Both the position numbers and the translations under genes were made by a program. The notes beneath the pieces are model-generated. The model was not told where the DNA came from, did not search any database, and saw only the letters and a list, made by a program, of their open reading frames with translations. 35,112 nt of DNA from Bryobacterales bacterium (GTDB taxonomy: Bacteria; Acidobacteriota; Terriglobia; Bryobacterales; Bryobacteraceae): assembly GCA_003169195.1 (NCBI GenBank), contig PMQB01000201.1:1-35112 (forward strand), in the 5' to 3' direction. Positions 8,026 through 18,097 of the stretch are shown here, in pieces. The stretch's first letter is position 1, and every line of letters starts with the position of its first letter.

Positions 8026-9456
8026 CTACTGCGTGTTAATCCAGACCTTCGGCTCTACCGACATGCCGGGATGCAACCGCTCAGCATGCGGCTGGCCGGG
8101 TTTGAAGCGGATGCGAACCTGCAGACGTTGCACCACCTTTACGTAGTTGCCGGTGGCGTTTTCCGGAGGGAGCAGGCTATACGTTGCGCCGGTGGCTCCG
8201 GGCAGTGCTTCCACGTAGCCATTGAAATCCTGGGAGAGCGCGTCTACGTAAATTGTTACCGATTGGCCCGGGTGCGTATTGCGGATCTGCGTCTCTTTCA
8301 TGTTGGCTGTTACCCAGATATCGTCAGTCTGGGTTATGGCAAACATTTCTTGGCCAGGGGCAACGTGCTGGCCGACCTCAACGGTTTTGTCTCCCACGAT
8401 GCCATCGCTGGGTGCAAGGATCTTGCAGTAAGTGAGATTAAGGGCGGCCTGCTCCACCTGAGCTTTGGCGGCTTGCACGTTGGCAACGCGTGTAGCGACG
8501 GTGGCGTTTTGCACCGCGACGTTTCGCGGCAGATTGCTTTTCGCTTCCAGGTAGCGTTGACGCGATTGGTTGAGCGCCGCCACTCGTTGTTCTACGTTTT
8601 TAGAGGCGGCCTCGGCGCTGGCGCGGCGGGATACTACCAATGCTTCGTCGGCGCGGGCAGCCGTTGTTTTCTGGTCATACTGTTCGCGCGAGACCTCTTG
8701 CTTGCCCACTAATTGGCGATAGCGCTCTTCTTCGCGTTCAGCATTCGCTGCGTTCGCTTCCGCTTGCTTGAGATCGGCTGCCGCCGATGCGGCCGTTTGC
8801 TGCGCGCCGGCGAGCGCGGCTTCGGCACCCGCTATGTCCAGATTCGCGTTTGCAACCTGCGTTTGCTGCACCGTCGCGGTGATCGGCACGTTGGGAGATT
8901 GCGCCCGCAAGGCGGCCTCGGCTTGGGCCAAATTGGCGTTGGCCTGAGACAGCGCGACTTTGTAGTCTCGCGGGTCAAGATCCACAAGCACCTGACCCTT
9001 TGTTACGTGCTGGGTATTCTGCACGTAAACTCCCACAATGTCGCCGATGATGCGGCTGCTGATGGGGTCAGTATGGCCGTCTACCTCGGCGTCGTCGGTG
9101 CTTTCATAGCTGTTCAGGTATTGCAGAAGGAGGTATCCGGCGATGAGCAAGACCACAAACCCGATAATTAGTAACACAGTTGCGATGGGATGAGACTTGA
9201 CCCAAATCCGCGCCCGCTGCGATGCGGGCATTTTGGGTTTATCGTCCTTTTTCTGATCCTTGTCTTTATCCTGTTTGTCCTTTTGCTGTTTGTCTGATTG
9301 ATCGTCGGATTTCTTGTCGCCGTTCTCGTTGCCTTTCTTCTCGGCGAGTTCGCGGCGAAGATCTTCCTGCTGGCGGCGCAGCAGGTCTATCTCAGTCCGG
9401 AGACGGATCTGCTCGTCGTGCAAAGTTTGGGTCTGTTCCACGGTGGGTTCAGCCAT
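8026..9456 (-). CDS. HlyD/EmrA-family periplasmic adaptor (membrane fusion protein)
   Basis: Single TM near the N-terminus, 'STDDAEVDGHTDPISSRIIGDIVGVYVQNTQHVTKGQVLVDLDPRDY', long coiled-coil, 'LTYCKILAPSDGIVGDKTVEVGQHV'. Confidence 0.93.
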   Translation of the reverse strand: MAEPTVEQTQTLHDEQIRLRTEIDLLRRQQEDLRRELAEKKGNENGDKKSDDQSDKQQKDKQDKDKDQKKDDKPKMPASQRARIWVKSHPIATVLLIIGFVVLLIAGYLLLQYLNSYESTDDAEVDGHTDPISSRIIGDIVGVYVQNTQHVTKGQVLVDLDPRDYKVALSQANANLAQAEAALRAQSPNVPITATVQQTQVANANLDIAGAEAALAGAQQTAASAAADLKQAEANAANAEREEERYRQLVGKQEVSREQYDQKTTAARADEALVVSRRASAEAASKNVEQRVAALNQSRQRYLEAKSNLPRNVAVQNATVATRVANVQAAKAQVEQAALNLTYCKILAPSDGIVGDKTVEVGQHVAPGQEMFAITQTDDIWVTANMKETQIRNTHPGQSVTIYVDALSQDFNGYVEALPGATGATYSLLPPENATGNYVKVVQRLQVRIRFKPGQPHAERLHPGMSVEPKVWINTQ

Positions 9457-9458
9457 GG

Positions 9459-10979
9459 TTACTTTCTCAAAAACTGCTTGATGCTGGACTCGGTATTGCC
9501 GATGGCTCGAGCGAGCGAGACTTTCGCTAGATTGTGATCGAAGACGGCGCTGATGTAATCGTTTTCTGCCTGCACCACCGACTGTTGGGCCTGCACCACT
9601 TCAATCGTGTCGGCAATGCCTGCTGTGAAACGATCGCGCGCCTGATTCAGGGTGTCGTGCGCCAAGTCAACATTGCGACGCGCTAACTCAACTTGGTCGG
9701 CTGCGGCGCCGAGATCAATGTAGGCTTCCCTCACATCTTGATCGATGCGGCCCTGAACGTCCGACAGTTCGGCCCGCCGTGCTAGCAGCGAGGCATTTGC
9801 TTGCTCGATCTCGCCTCGAATGCGACCGCCTTCGTAAAGTGGGAGAGTCAACGTTCCAGACACGCTAAACACCGAGTGCGCTTCGGTGGTGGGGCGCAAT
9901 CCCGAGGCACCGTAATCGGCTGTGAGTGTTAGATTCGGCAAACGTTCCGAACGCGCCGCTTGCAGAGACTGCTCTGCTGCATGGACACCTGCCGCAGCGG
10001 CTTTCAGATCGGATCGACCTTGCTCCGCCGCCGCGAGCGCTTGCTCTAGAGTGAAGTTGGGAATTGCAGCGAACGGAAAATAATCTGTGATGGCAAACTG
10101 TTGACCGGGCGGCAGACCAATGAGCCGCGCCAAAGCGAGTTTCTGGCGGTCCACTTCGGCTCTCAAGGAACGTAAGCGTTGCCGATCGGTATCCAACTGG
10201 ACCTCAGAGCGAGTGGCATCAATACGGGCATTCAATCCTGAGTTGAGACGGTCGGTTGCTTGTTGAAAGACGGCTTGGGAACTATCCACCTGCGCTACCG
10301 CAGCCGCTGTGCGGGCGAGCACCGCCACAATTTGCAAGTAGGAGCCGGCTACGGCGAGCACAACCAGATCACGGCTATCGCGAGCGGAGAAGGAAGCACT
10401 CTTGCTGATTTCGCTGCTGCTTCGATAATTGTGCAGGCGTACGAGATCAAACACACTCTGCCGTAAGCGGGCCACGCGTACGTCGAAAAAGTTGAATGGA
10501 CCTACTGCCAGGGGAAAGTTGGGCTCCAAGACCCCAGCCGTGCGCAGATTTAACTGCTCCACCGTTTCGCTGGCCACCGTATTGAGGTTCGGCAATAACT
10601 GGCTTCGCGCGACACGGGCCTGTCCCCGCGTTTGTTGAAAGGCCTGCGATTCAGTGATAGCGCCCAGATTCAGGCGCAATCCCATGGTTACAGCCTTATC
10701 CAGAGTGAGCGCCAGCGTGCCGCTCGTAGCTGTGCCACTTGCTGCACTGCCAGTGTAGGAACCCTGCACACTAATTGAACTATGAAGTACATCGACTGGA
10801 TCTCCTGCGGTTGTATTGCCGGTGGATTGATTGACAATAACCATGCCCGGTTGTGAGGCGCGTCCCGACAGGGGAACTTGGGACGCAGTAGAAACACCGG
10901 GGGTTTGCTGTGCAGGCGATTGCGCCAAAACGAACGAAGATGACGTAATGCACACTACAAACCAACAGCGCTTCCTCAC
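9459..10979 (-). CDS. TolC-family outer membrane efflux protein
   Basis: Signal peptide, paired TolC repeats ('LTLDKAVTMGLRLNLGAITESQAF', 'QARVARSQLLPNLNTVASE', 'RSERLPNLTLTADYGASG', 'DTLNQARDRFTAGIADTIEVVQAQQSVVQAENDYISAVFDHNLAKVSLARAIG'); 2-nt spacing from the adaptor gene. Confidence 0.92.
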   Translation of the reverse strand: MRKRCWFVVCITSSSFVLAQSPAQQTPGVSTASQVPLSGRASQPGMVIVNQSTGNTTAGDPVDVLHSSISVQGSYTGSAASGTATSGTLALTLDKAVTMGLRLNLGAITESQAFQQTRGQARVARSQLLPNLNTVASETVEQLNLRTAGVLEPNFPLAVGPFNFFDVRVARLRQSVFDLVRLHNYRSSSEISKSASFSARDSRDLVVLAVAGSYLQIVAVLARTAAAVAQVDSSQAVFQQATDRLNSGLNARIDATRSEVQLDTDRQRLRSLRAEVDRQKLALARLIGLPPGQQFAITDYFPFAAIPNFTLEQALAAAEQGRSDLKAAAAGVHAAEQSLQAARSERLPNLTLTADYGASGLRPTTEAHSVFSVSGTLTLPLYEGGRIRGEIEQANASLLARRAELSDVQGRIDQDVREAYIDLGAAADQVELARRNVDLAHDTLNQARDRFTAGIADTIEVVQAQQSVVQAENDYISAVFDHNLAKVSLARAIGNTESSIKQFLRK

Positions 10980-11050
10980 TCACTGTTGATGGAAAGATCT
11001 AGCTAATTTGACACTTGGGAATAATTCGGGATCTAGAAGAGAGTAAGTCT

Positions 11051-11521
11051 TTAAGTCTTCTTGACAAATACCAGCGTCTCGTCATCGCCGGCTGGATCAT
11101 AATGACTGATCGTCATTGTCATCGTTTGTTTGTCTGGGCCGATCTCGAACTTCCATGCCGAAGTGACATCGCCGACGGGACCGCTTTCTTTGGTGGCATT
11201 GAGCGAGGGTCCGTTATACCAAGCGGTGAGTTGCGATTTGTGATCGCCTTCGGCAAAGTCACACGGTTTACCATCGAGCTTGCTGGTGAATTCGGAAAGC
11301 ACTTCCTGGCCGTCTTTCTTAATGGTTTTCATGCTCATTTTAATGCCGTTGGTGACGATGGTCACAGTGAGAGTTACTACGCGGCCGTCACTTACGTGAC
11401 TCTTAGCGGCGTCCATTTGCCAAGAACCTTCATAACTCTTCTGCTGCCCTAAACCGAGCGCGGCGAAGATTAACGAAAGTGCACACGCTTTTGCTAACAA
11501 CTTCACTACAGTTGACACCAT
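11051..11521 (-). CDS. Small exported protein of unknown function (lipocalin-like size and pattern)
   Basis: ATG at 11521 preceded by AAGGAGAT; signal peptide 'MVSTVVKLLAKACALSLIFAALGLGQQ'; 'YEGSWQMDAAKSHVSDG'. The ORF track extends to 11563 but the RBS supports 11521. Confidence 0.75.
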   Translation of the reverse strand: MVSTVVKLLAKACALSLIFAALGLGQQKSYEGSWQMDAAKSHVSDGRVVTLTVTIVTNGIKMSMKTIKKDGQEVLSEFTSKLDGKPCDFAEGDHKSQLTAWYNGPSLNATKESGPVGDVTSAWKFEIGPDKQTMTMTISHYDPAGDDETLVFVKKT

Positions 11522-11596
11522 GGTCGGATCTCCTTGCCTTTGGTCTGATTGAAGTTCTATCACTAATAGAGGAGTTGTGCAAGGACTGATTTGTAT

Positions 11597-14074
11597 TTAT
11601 ACCGGCTTCAGGACATAAACGGCGCCCGCTCTTAGCGAAAGGTTCATTCGCCCGTTGAGAAACGGAACATCGATAGGTCGGCCTGATTCGGTAACGGAAA
11701 CGCCCGAAATGCCAATCGGCAGCTCGACGATTTGCTGCCTTGTCAGTTGCGGGTGCAAGGCGATCTGGGTTAGCTTGCGTTCTGCCCAAACGAGGCTGAC
11801 TTCGAGGACGCCGCGGGCGCGCAAGCCGCTCACGCTGCCCTTTGGCCATGCCTCCGGCAAAGCAGGGAGGACGCGCAGGACATCTTCATGGCTTTGTAAC
11901 AGCATTTCCGCTAATCCGGCCGCTCCGCCGAAATTTCCATCGATTTGAAATATCCATCCATCGCCAGCAGGGTGGGTGTCGAAGAGGTTTGGCCCAGTGC
12001 TGTGCTGCAGCAAGCGGCAGAGAGATTCGTGAGCAAGCGCACCGTCCTGCAGTCTGGCCCAGAGGCAAATGACCCAGGCGCGACTCCAGCCGGTGTAGCC
12101 GCCGCCCGCTGCCAGTCGTCGCTCCAACGAAACTCGAGCGGCCTTCCAGAACTCGGCTTTGGTGTGTGGGGTTAGTTCACTGCCTGGATAAAGCGGATAC
12201 AAGTGCGACATGTGCCTTTGCCCCGGAGTGCTTTCGGCAAAGTCTTCCGACCATTCTTGTAGCTGGCCAAACTTGCCAACTTTATAAGGTGGCAATAACT
12301 CTAGTTTGCTGTGCAGCGTCTGCTGAAATGACTCGTCCACGCCTAAGAGTTTCGCCGCTGAGGCGCAGTTGCTGAAGAGCTCGCGGAGCAATGCGATGTC
12401 CATTGTGCAGCCCGCACTGGTTACGCAGCGTTGGCCGTTGGGCGCCAGGAAATCATTTTCAGTAGAGAAGGAAGGGCAGGTTGTGAGGCTGCTGGCAGCG
12501 TTGGGAATGAGCCAGGCCACATAAAACTCGGCGGAACTCTTTAGTAATGGATAGGCGCGTTGGAGAAACTTTTCGTCGTGCGTGAACAGGTAATGTTCCC
12601 ATAGATGGGCGCAGAACCATGGCCCACTCATTTGCCAGTTGGCCCAAGTGGGATCGCCTTTGCCGAAGTCTCCGACCGGTGCGGCTTGACGCCATAGGTC
12701 CACATTGTGGTGTGAAACCCAGCCGTGCGCCTTGTAGTTGATCTCAGCCGTCTTGCGCCCCGTCTTGCTCAAACCGTCGATCAGATCGAAGAGCGGTTCA
12801 TGACACTCACTCAAGTTGCAGGTTTCGGCTAGCCAATAGTTCATCTGGACATTGATGTTTGCCGTCCAATTGCTGCTCCAGGGCGGGCGGATCTGGTCGT
12901 TCCAAATGCCTTGTAAGTTGGCCGGCTGCGAACCCGGACGGGAACTGGCGATCAAGAGATAGCGGCCATATTGGAAATATAGAGCCAGCAGATGCTGATC
13001 TGTTTCGTCAGTTGCAAAGGATTTCAGACGCTCGTCGGTGGGGCGACTGGCATTGTTCGTCCCTCCCAAATCTAAAGTCACGCGGCGGAATAAAGCTTGA
13101 TGATCTTTGATATGACTGGCGAGCAGTTCAGCGGTGGATCTTTTCGCAACACTGCGCAAGCGCTCAGCGCACATGTTGCCAATTTCCTCGGAGCTCCGAT
13201 CAGGCATTTGTTCGAATCCGCGGTAACCCGTGGCAGCGGTTAGCAGAATCGTAACTTCGGTTGCGGATGAAATGTGAATGCCACCGTCGTCGGCTATGAC
13301 CTTGCCGCCTTGGTGGCGAACCTGCAAACGGCTTTCGAAACGCATGCCGTGACCTTCTGCAGCGTCGTAAATAACTGGGTTCGCGACGTCTAAATAATTC
13401 GGTTGCACGCGCGACGGAGCTTTTCCATTCAGCCGAAGTACATCGCTTCCCATCGCTTCGCTGTTCGAATGCAGAAGGCTGTCGAGTCTAATGTCCAAGT
13501 TAAGCTTTCGGGGCCGGTTCGCGGTTAATCTTACGACTAAGACTTGATCAGGCGCTGAGCAAAAAACTTCGCGGGTGTATATCACCCCGGCTGCCGTGAA
13601 GCTTACTCGCGCAACGGCGGAATCCAGATCCAATTCGCGGCGGTAATCTGTCGTCTCAGGTAAGCCGGTAAACTTCAGGTGCAAATTGCCGAGCGGCTGG
13701 TAGGACTCGTTGTAGGGTCCTTGCATGCGGCGGCACGCTATATCCGCGTCTTTGTAGTGTTTTTCTTCCAGGACCAGCTTGCGGATCTCGGGCAGCGCTT
13801 CACTGGCATGTGGATTGTTCCAATCACGCGGAAAGCCCGACCAAAGAGTGTCTTCGTTCAGTTGCAGGCGCTCTTCGGTGACGCCGCCGAATACCATCGC
13901 GCCCAGACGCCCATTACCAACGGGCAGTGCGTCGGTCCAAATTTTCGCTGGTTGTTTGTACCAAAGAGTCCACTCGCTTGCGTCGGTCTTTTGTTGTGTT
14001 TTAGCGAATAGCTTGGCGGCGGTCAATGCCGCTGGTACTTGTTTGATGAAACGTCGTCGCGAAGGGTGCTTCAT
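11597..14074 (-). CDS. Glycoside hydrolase family 95-like (alpha-L-fucosidase family), Tat-exported
   Basis: '[41 protein letters not shown]', '[30 protein letters not shown]', '[49 protein letters not shown]'. ATG at 14074 gives '[24 protein letters not shown]', a twin-arginine signal. Confidence 0.9.
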   Translation of the reverse strand: MKHPSRRRFIKQVPAALTAAKLFAKTQQKTDASEWTLWYKQPAKIWTDALPVGNGRLGAMVFGGVTEERLQLNEDTLWSGFPRDWNNPHASEALPEIRKLVLEEKHYKDADIACRRMQGPYNESYQPLGNLHLKFTGLPETTDYRRELDLDSAVARVSFTAAGVIYTREVFCSAPDQVLVVRLTANRPRKLNLDIRLDSLLHSNSEAMGSDVLRLNGKAPSRVQPNYLDVANPVIYDAAEGHGMRFESRLQVRHQGGKVIADDGGIHISSATEVTILLTAATGYRGFEQMPDRSSEEIGNMCAERLRSVAKRSTAELLASHIKDHQALFRRVTLDLGGTNNASRPTDERLKSFATDETDQHLLALYFQYGRYLLIASSRPGSQPANLQGIWNDQIRPPWSSNWTANINVQMNYWLAETCNLSECHEPLFDLIDGLSKTGRKTAEINYKAHGWVSHHNVDLWRQAAPVGDFGKGDPTWANWQMSGPWFCAHLWEHYLFTHDEKFLQRAYPLLKSSAEFYVAWLIPNAASSLTTCPSFSTENDFLAPNGQRCVTSAGCTMDIALLRELFSNCASAAKLLGVDESFQQTLHSKLELLPPYKVGKFGQLQEWSEDFAESTPGQRHMSHLYPLYPGSELTPHTKAEFWKAARVSLERRLAAGGGYTGWSRAWVICLWARLQDGALAHESLCRLLQHSTGPNLFDTHPAGDGWIFQIDGNFGGAAGLAEMLLQSHEDVLRVLPALPEAWPKGSVSGLRARGVLEVSLVWAERKLTQIALHPQLTRQQIVELPIGISGVSVTESGRPIDVPFLNGRMNLSLRAGAVYVLKPV

Positions 14075-14105
14075 GCTGAGCCGTCCGAATTGTATCGAAC
14101 GGAAA

Positions 14106-15125
14106 CTAACTTCCGACGAGTTGTGCGTAAAGGCTTCGGGCAATGCCCACGTCGGTGGTCCCCTTTACGATGGCGCGGCCATCCGGGAAAAACGTCACAT
14201 CATACTTCGGTACCGACAGACGCAAGGCGAATTCGTTGACGCGGACGACGCCCCTGGGACGGAGCCGCTCTGCCAACGCCTGCAAATCCAAGGGACGGGC
14301 GTTGTCATGTAATTGCACGGCGTTTCGCCCACATAGGCTCACTGGTGTGCGCTTGCGACCTTCGAGATATTGAAACTCGCCGGCAGCGCAAACGCGGCAG
14401 GCTGGATCAGCCGGACCTGCGACGACACGCTTGTACGTACCTTGCCAAACATCCATAGTGTGAATGAAGGAGGCAAAATCGTCCCAACCGGCGAGCAACC
14501 GCATAACTAGCGCCACCTGCAAGGCAGCCACCGAAGCTGTCACGGGCGCGATCACGCCGTTTACATCGCAGGTGGGCTGAATGCCGGGGGGCGGCTCTGG
14601 ATAGACACAAGCCAAACAGGGCCCTTTTAGGGGGACAATGGGCATGACCACGCCATAACTACCCACGGCGGCCCCATAAATCCAGGGCCGTTTCGATTTG
14701 ACGCTAAGATCATTGATGAGATATCGCGTCTCAAAATTGTCCGTGCCATCGAGAATGATGTCGAAATCTGCTGTTAATTCTTCAGCGTTCGACGGCGTCA
14801 TATCTTTGACCAGCGGCTCAATTAGAACGTGAGAATTGATTTGTTGCAAACGCCGTGCGGCCGCCATCGCTTTGGGAGACTCATTTTGAGCATCAGACTC
14901 GTCGTAGAGCCACTGTCTTTGCAGATTTGTGTAGTCCACGTAATCGCGATCAATCAGCCGCAGACGGCCGACGCCGGCGCGAGCCAGGGCCTCCGCTTGA
15001 AAGCTTCCTAGTGCGCCGCAGCCGACAATACAGATCGATGCTTGCCCGATCCTTTCCTGTCCAGCCACGCCCAGACCAGGGAAGAGGATCTGCCGCGAAT
15101 AGCGTTCGTTCTCGGCGGCTGTCAT
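14106..15125 (-). CDS. moeB: ThiF/MoeB-family adenylyltransferase
   Basis: '[65 protein letters not shown]', '[16 protein letters not shown]', two CxxC pairs ('CLAC', 'CRVC'). ATG at 15125 with upstream AGGA. Confidence 0.9.
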   Translation of the reverse strand: MTAAENERYSRQILFPGLGVAGQERIGQASICIVGCGALGSFQAEALARAGVGRLRLIDRDYVDYTNLQRQWLYDESDAQNESPKAMAAARRLQQINSHVLIEPLVKDMTPSNAEELTADFDIILDGTDNFETRYLINDLSVKSKRPWIYGAAVGSYGVVMPIVPLKGPCLACVYPEPPPGIQPTCDVNGVIAPVTASVAALQVALVMRLLAGWDDFASFIHTMDVWQGTYKRVVAGPADPACRVCAAGEFQYLEGRKRTPVSLCGRNAVQLHDNARPLDLQALAERLRPRGVVRVNEFALRLSVPKYDVTFFPDGRAIVKGTTDVGIARSLYAQLVGS

Positions 15126-15142
15126 ATAAGACGATCCTAGCA

Positions 15143-18097
15143 ATGCTGGCGTGTCTTCCGGTGTTTGCCCAGCAGTCAAGCCCAACGCTTTTGCAGGAAG
15201 CTTTGAAATACGAAGGCCGCACGGTGGTGAGCTTGGAATTCGAACCTGAGGACCAACCGCTGGCCAAGGCGGATCTTACGAAACGAGTTCCGCTGCATGT
15301 AGGCGAGCCGTTTCACGAACAGTATCTGCGAGCAGCATTGCAGAATCTTTATTCCTCTGGCCGTTATGCGGATTTGGCGGTGGATGCACGCGACGAAGGT
15401 GCCGGGGTGGCGTTGCGTTTCGTTACCCAGCGCGCGTACTTTGTGGGGAGAATTGAGGTTCTGGGCGTGAAACAGCCGCCGAATGAAGGTCAGTTGTTGA
15501 GTGCTGCTAAATTGCGAACCGGCACTCTTTACTCTGCTGCCGACCAGAACCAAGCGATTGAATCGCTGCAGATCCTTTTGCGGCAAAACGGTTTCTACGA
15601 CGCCGACGTAAAGGCCGAGGTTGAATACGAACCGGAATGGGAAGAAGCGCACGTTAGCTTCAACATAGAGCCGGGGCAGCGCGCGCGTTTGGAAATGCCG
15701 GCCATTAGCGGCAATACAAGTAGATCAAACGCCAGTATCGTGCGCGCCACGCATTGGAAGCGGCTTTATGGTTTTTTGGGCTTGGGTTGGCAGCCGGTTA
15801 CGAGTGCGCGCGTCATTACAGGTTTGGATAATGTCCGCCGCTACTATGAGAAGCGTAATTTGTTGCAATCGAAGGTAACGCTGAGCCGCTTAGACTATCA
15901 CGAGGACTCCAACACCGTTGAGCCTTACATCGATATCAAAGAAGGCCCGCGCGTGGCTGTCGTCGTACAAGGCGCTCATATTGCCCAAGCCAAGCTGATT
16001 GAGCTGGTTCCGATGTTTCAAGAGCACTCTATTGATTCGGACTTGGTGACCGAGGGCGATCACAATATTGAGCAGTATCTGGAATCGCAGGGTTACTTTG
16101 AAGCGGAAGTCTCGCACTCCATCACCGATGGAAAAGACGCTAGCGAACGAATTGTGACGTATATAGTGGAACGCGGCAGCCGGCACAAACTGGTTTACCT
16201 GGGAGTTACGGGCAACCATTATTTCCCGGATGAAATGATTCGCGAACGTCTGCAGATTGAACCGGCCCGATTGCCGCGCTATCCGTATGGCCGATTTAAC
16301 GAATCGTATTTGCGACAGGATGTGCAGGCGATTCAAAGCCTATATGTCTCAAACGGTTTTCGCGATGTGAAAGTCACTTCGCGGGTAGAGGACGATTATC
16401 ACGGTGGCTCGAACCATCTGGCCGTGTACATCGAAATCGTAGAGGGGCGGCAATGGTTTGTGAGCGATTTGAAGTTGGAAGGCGCGGTGGAAACTGACCG
16501 GAAAACAGTGGAAGACCTGCTTGCTTCGTCAAAGAATCAGGTCTACAGCGATGCGAGCGTTTCGCTTGATCGTGAAAATGTTTTGAATTACTACTATGGC
16601 CACGGCTATCTGAATGCGGCTTTCGATTACTATCCCACGCCATCTCCCGAATCGTCACGCGTAGACCTTCGATACGTAGTGAAGCCAGGTCCGCAGACCT
16701 TTGTGCGGAATGTTTTGGTGACCGGATTGGATACAACGAATCCGAAGCTGGTGTTCGAACGGATGGAATTGAAGAGCGGCGAAGCGCTTTCTTTAGCGAA
16801 GGAAATTGATAGTCAGCGGCGGCTGTATGACCTCGGCATTTTTTCGCACGTGACCACGGCCGTGCAGAATCCGACGGGCGATGAAGAAGATAAATATGTT
16901 CTTTTCGACGTGGACGAAGCGCGCCATTATTCGTTTACATTTGGATTTGGCGCGCAGATCGCGCGGATTGGCGGTGGCATTACGAGCCTGGACAATCCCG
17001 CTGGCAGTACGGGCTTTACGCCGCGCGTGGCCGTGGGCCTCAGCCGTAACAATCTTTTCGGTTTAGGACAGACGCTGGGCCTACAAACGGCCGCCTCTAC
17101 CATTGAGCAACGCGCTGCTCTGACCTACTTCATTCCGCATTTCATTTCGAACGATAAATTGAGCTTGACGACATCGGTTCTGATTGAGAACTCCAATGAC
17201 ATTCGCACTTATACGGAACATCGGCGTGAAGGATCAATTCAGCTTTCGCAGCGGCTTTCGCGTGCGTATACCTTTCAATACAGAATTGCTTATCGGAATA
17301 TCACGCTCTCAAATCTGAAAATCGATCCGAATGTGGTGCCAGTGTTGGCGCAACCAGAAACGGCCGGCGTGGCTAATTTTACGATCATCCAGGATAAGCG
17401 TGATAACCCGACCGATGCGCATCATGGCGTCTACACAACTCTTGATCTTAGTTATGCCCCCGGCTTTTTGGGCACGCAAACCCACTTCGCCCGGGGTTTG
17501 TTTCGCAATTCGACGTATCACTTGTTCGGTCGCGATTTGGTCTTCGCCCGCAGCACGCAATTCGGGCTAATTCAGCGGACTGGAGGCAAAAATGATTCTG
17601 CTATCAACGATAGCAACCCTATTCCACTGGCTGAGCGCATCTATTCGGGCGGTTCTACTTCGCTGCGTGAATTCCCGGATTTCCAGGCTGGACCACGAGA
17701 TCTGACAACAGGGTTTCCGATTGGCGGTAACGCGCTTTTTGCGAATACATTTGAGCTGCGATTCCCTTTGCTTGGTGACAACTTGGGAGGCGTATTGTTT
17801 CACGACGCAGGGAACGTTTACAGTTCGATTCAAGATTTCAGCCTGCGCTTTCGGCAACATAACTTGCAGGATTTTAACTATACCGTGCAATCGGTCGGAT
17901 TTGGGTTCCGTTACCGGTCGCCGATTGGTCCCATTGGGTTGGATTTTTCCTTCAGTCCTGACGCGCCGCGCTTTTATGGGTTGAAGGGTACTGAGCAGCA
18001 ACTGTTGGATTGCCCGACATCAAAGATCTGCTTGCCCTCGGTGACGCAGAAAGTCAATGCCTTCCAATTTCACTTCTCGCTGGGGCAGGCGTTCTAA
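15143..18097 (+). CDS. Omp85/BamA-family outer membrane assembly protein with multiple POTRA domains
   Basis: Serial POTRA-like units and a C-terminal barrel with 'LAERIYSGGSTSLREFPDFQAGPRD..GGNALFANTFELRFPL' and a terminal F ('FQFHFSLGQAF'). The start is uncertain: ATG 15143 gives a very short signal peptide; CTG 15119 would give '[19 protein letters not shown]'. The upstream ORF extension to 14855 is antisense to moeB. Confidence 0.92.
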   Translation: MLACLPVFAQQSSPTLLQEALKYEGRTVVSLEFEPEDQPLAKADLTKRVPLHVGEPFHEQYLRAALQNLYSSGRYADLAVDARDEGAGVALRFVTQRAYFVGRIEVLGVKQPPNEGQLLSAAKLRTGTLYSAADQNQAIESLQILLRQNGFYDADVKAEVEYEPEWEEAHVSFNIEPGQRARLEMPAISGNTSRSNASIVRATHWKRLYGFLGLGWQPVTSARVITGLDNVRRYYEKRNLLQSKVTLSRLDYHEDSNTVEPYIDIKEGPRVAVVVQGAHIAQAKLIELVPMFQEHSIDSDLVTEGDHNIEQYLESQGYFEAEVSHSITDGKDASERIVTYIVERGSRHKLVYLGVTGNHYFPDEMIRERLQIEPARLPRYPYGRFNESYLRQDVQAIQSLYVSNGFRDVKVTSRVEDDYHGGSNHLAVYIEIVEGRQWFVSDLKLEGAVETDRKTVEDLLASSKNQVYSDASVSLDRENVLNYYYGHGYLNAAFDYYPTPSPESSRVDLRYVVKPGPQTFVRNVLVTGLDTTNPKLVFERMELKSGEALSLAKEIDSQRRLYDLGIFSHVTTAVQNPTGDEEDKYVLFDVDEARHYSFTFGFGAQIARIGGGITSLDNPAGSTGFTPRVAVGLSRNNLFGLGQTLGLQTAASTIEQRAALTYFIPHFISNDKLSLTTSVLIENSNDIRTYTEHRREGSIQLSQRLSRAYTFQYRIAYRNITLSNLKIDPNVVPVLAQPETAGVANFTIIQDKRDNPTDAHHGVYTTLDLSYAPGFLGTQTHFARGLFRNSTYHLFGRDLVFARSTQFGLIQRTGGKNDSAINDSNPIPLAERIYSGGSTSLREFPDFQAGPRDLTTGFPIGGNALFANTFELRFPLLGDNLGGVLFHDAGNVYSSIQDFSLRFRQHNLQDFNYTVQSVGFGFRYRSPIGPIGLDFSFSPDAPRFYGLKGTEQQLLDCPTSKICLPSVTQKVNAFQFHFSLGQAF

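Noticed and set aside
7987-8712. 241-aa plus-strand ORF (and 8713..9171)
   Set aside because: Antisense to the EmrA-type adaptor; GC-rich codon bias produces long shadow ORFs.
11008-11013. TTGACA hexamer on the plus strand
   Set aside because: No -10 element at proper spacing and no plus-strand gene follows.
14855-15118. N-terminal extension of the Omp85 ORF
   Set aside because: Lies antisense within moeB and precedes the signal peptide; the real start is near 15119-15143.
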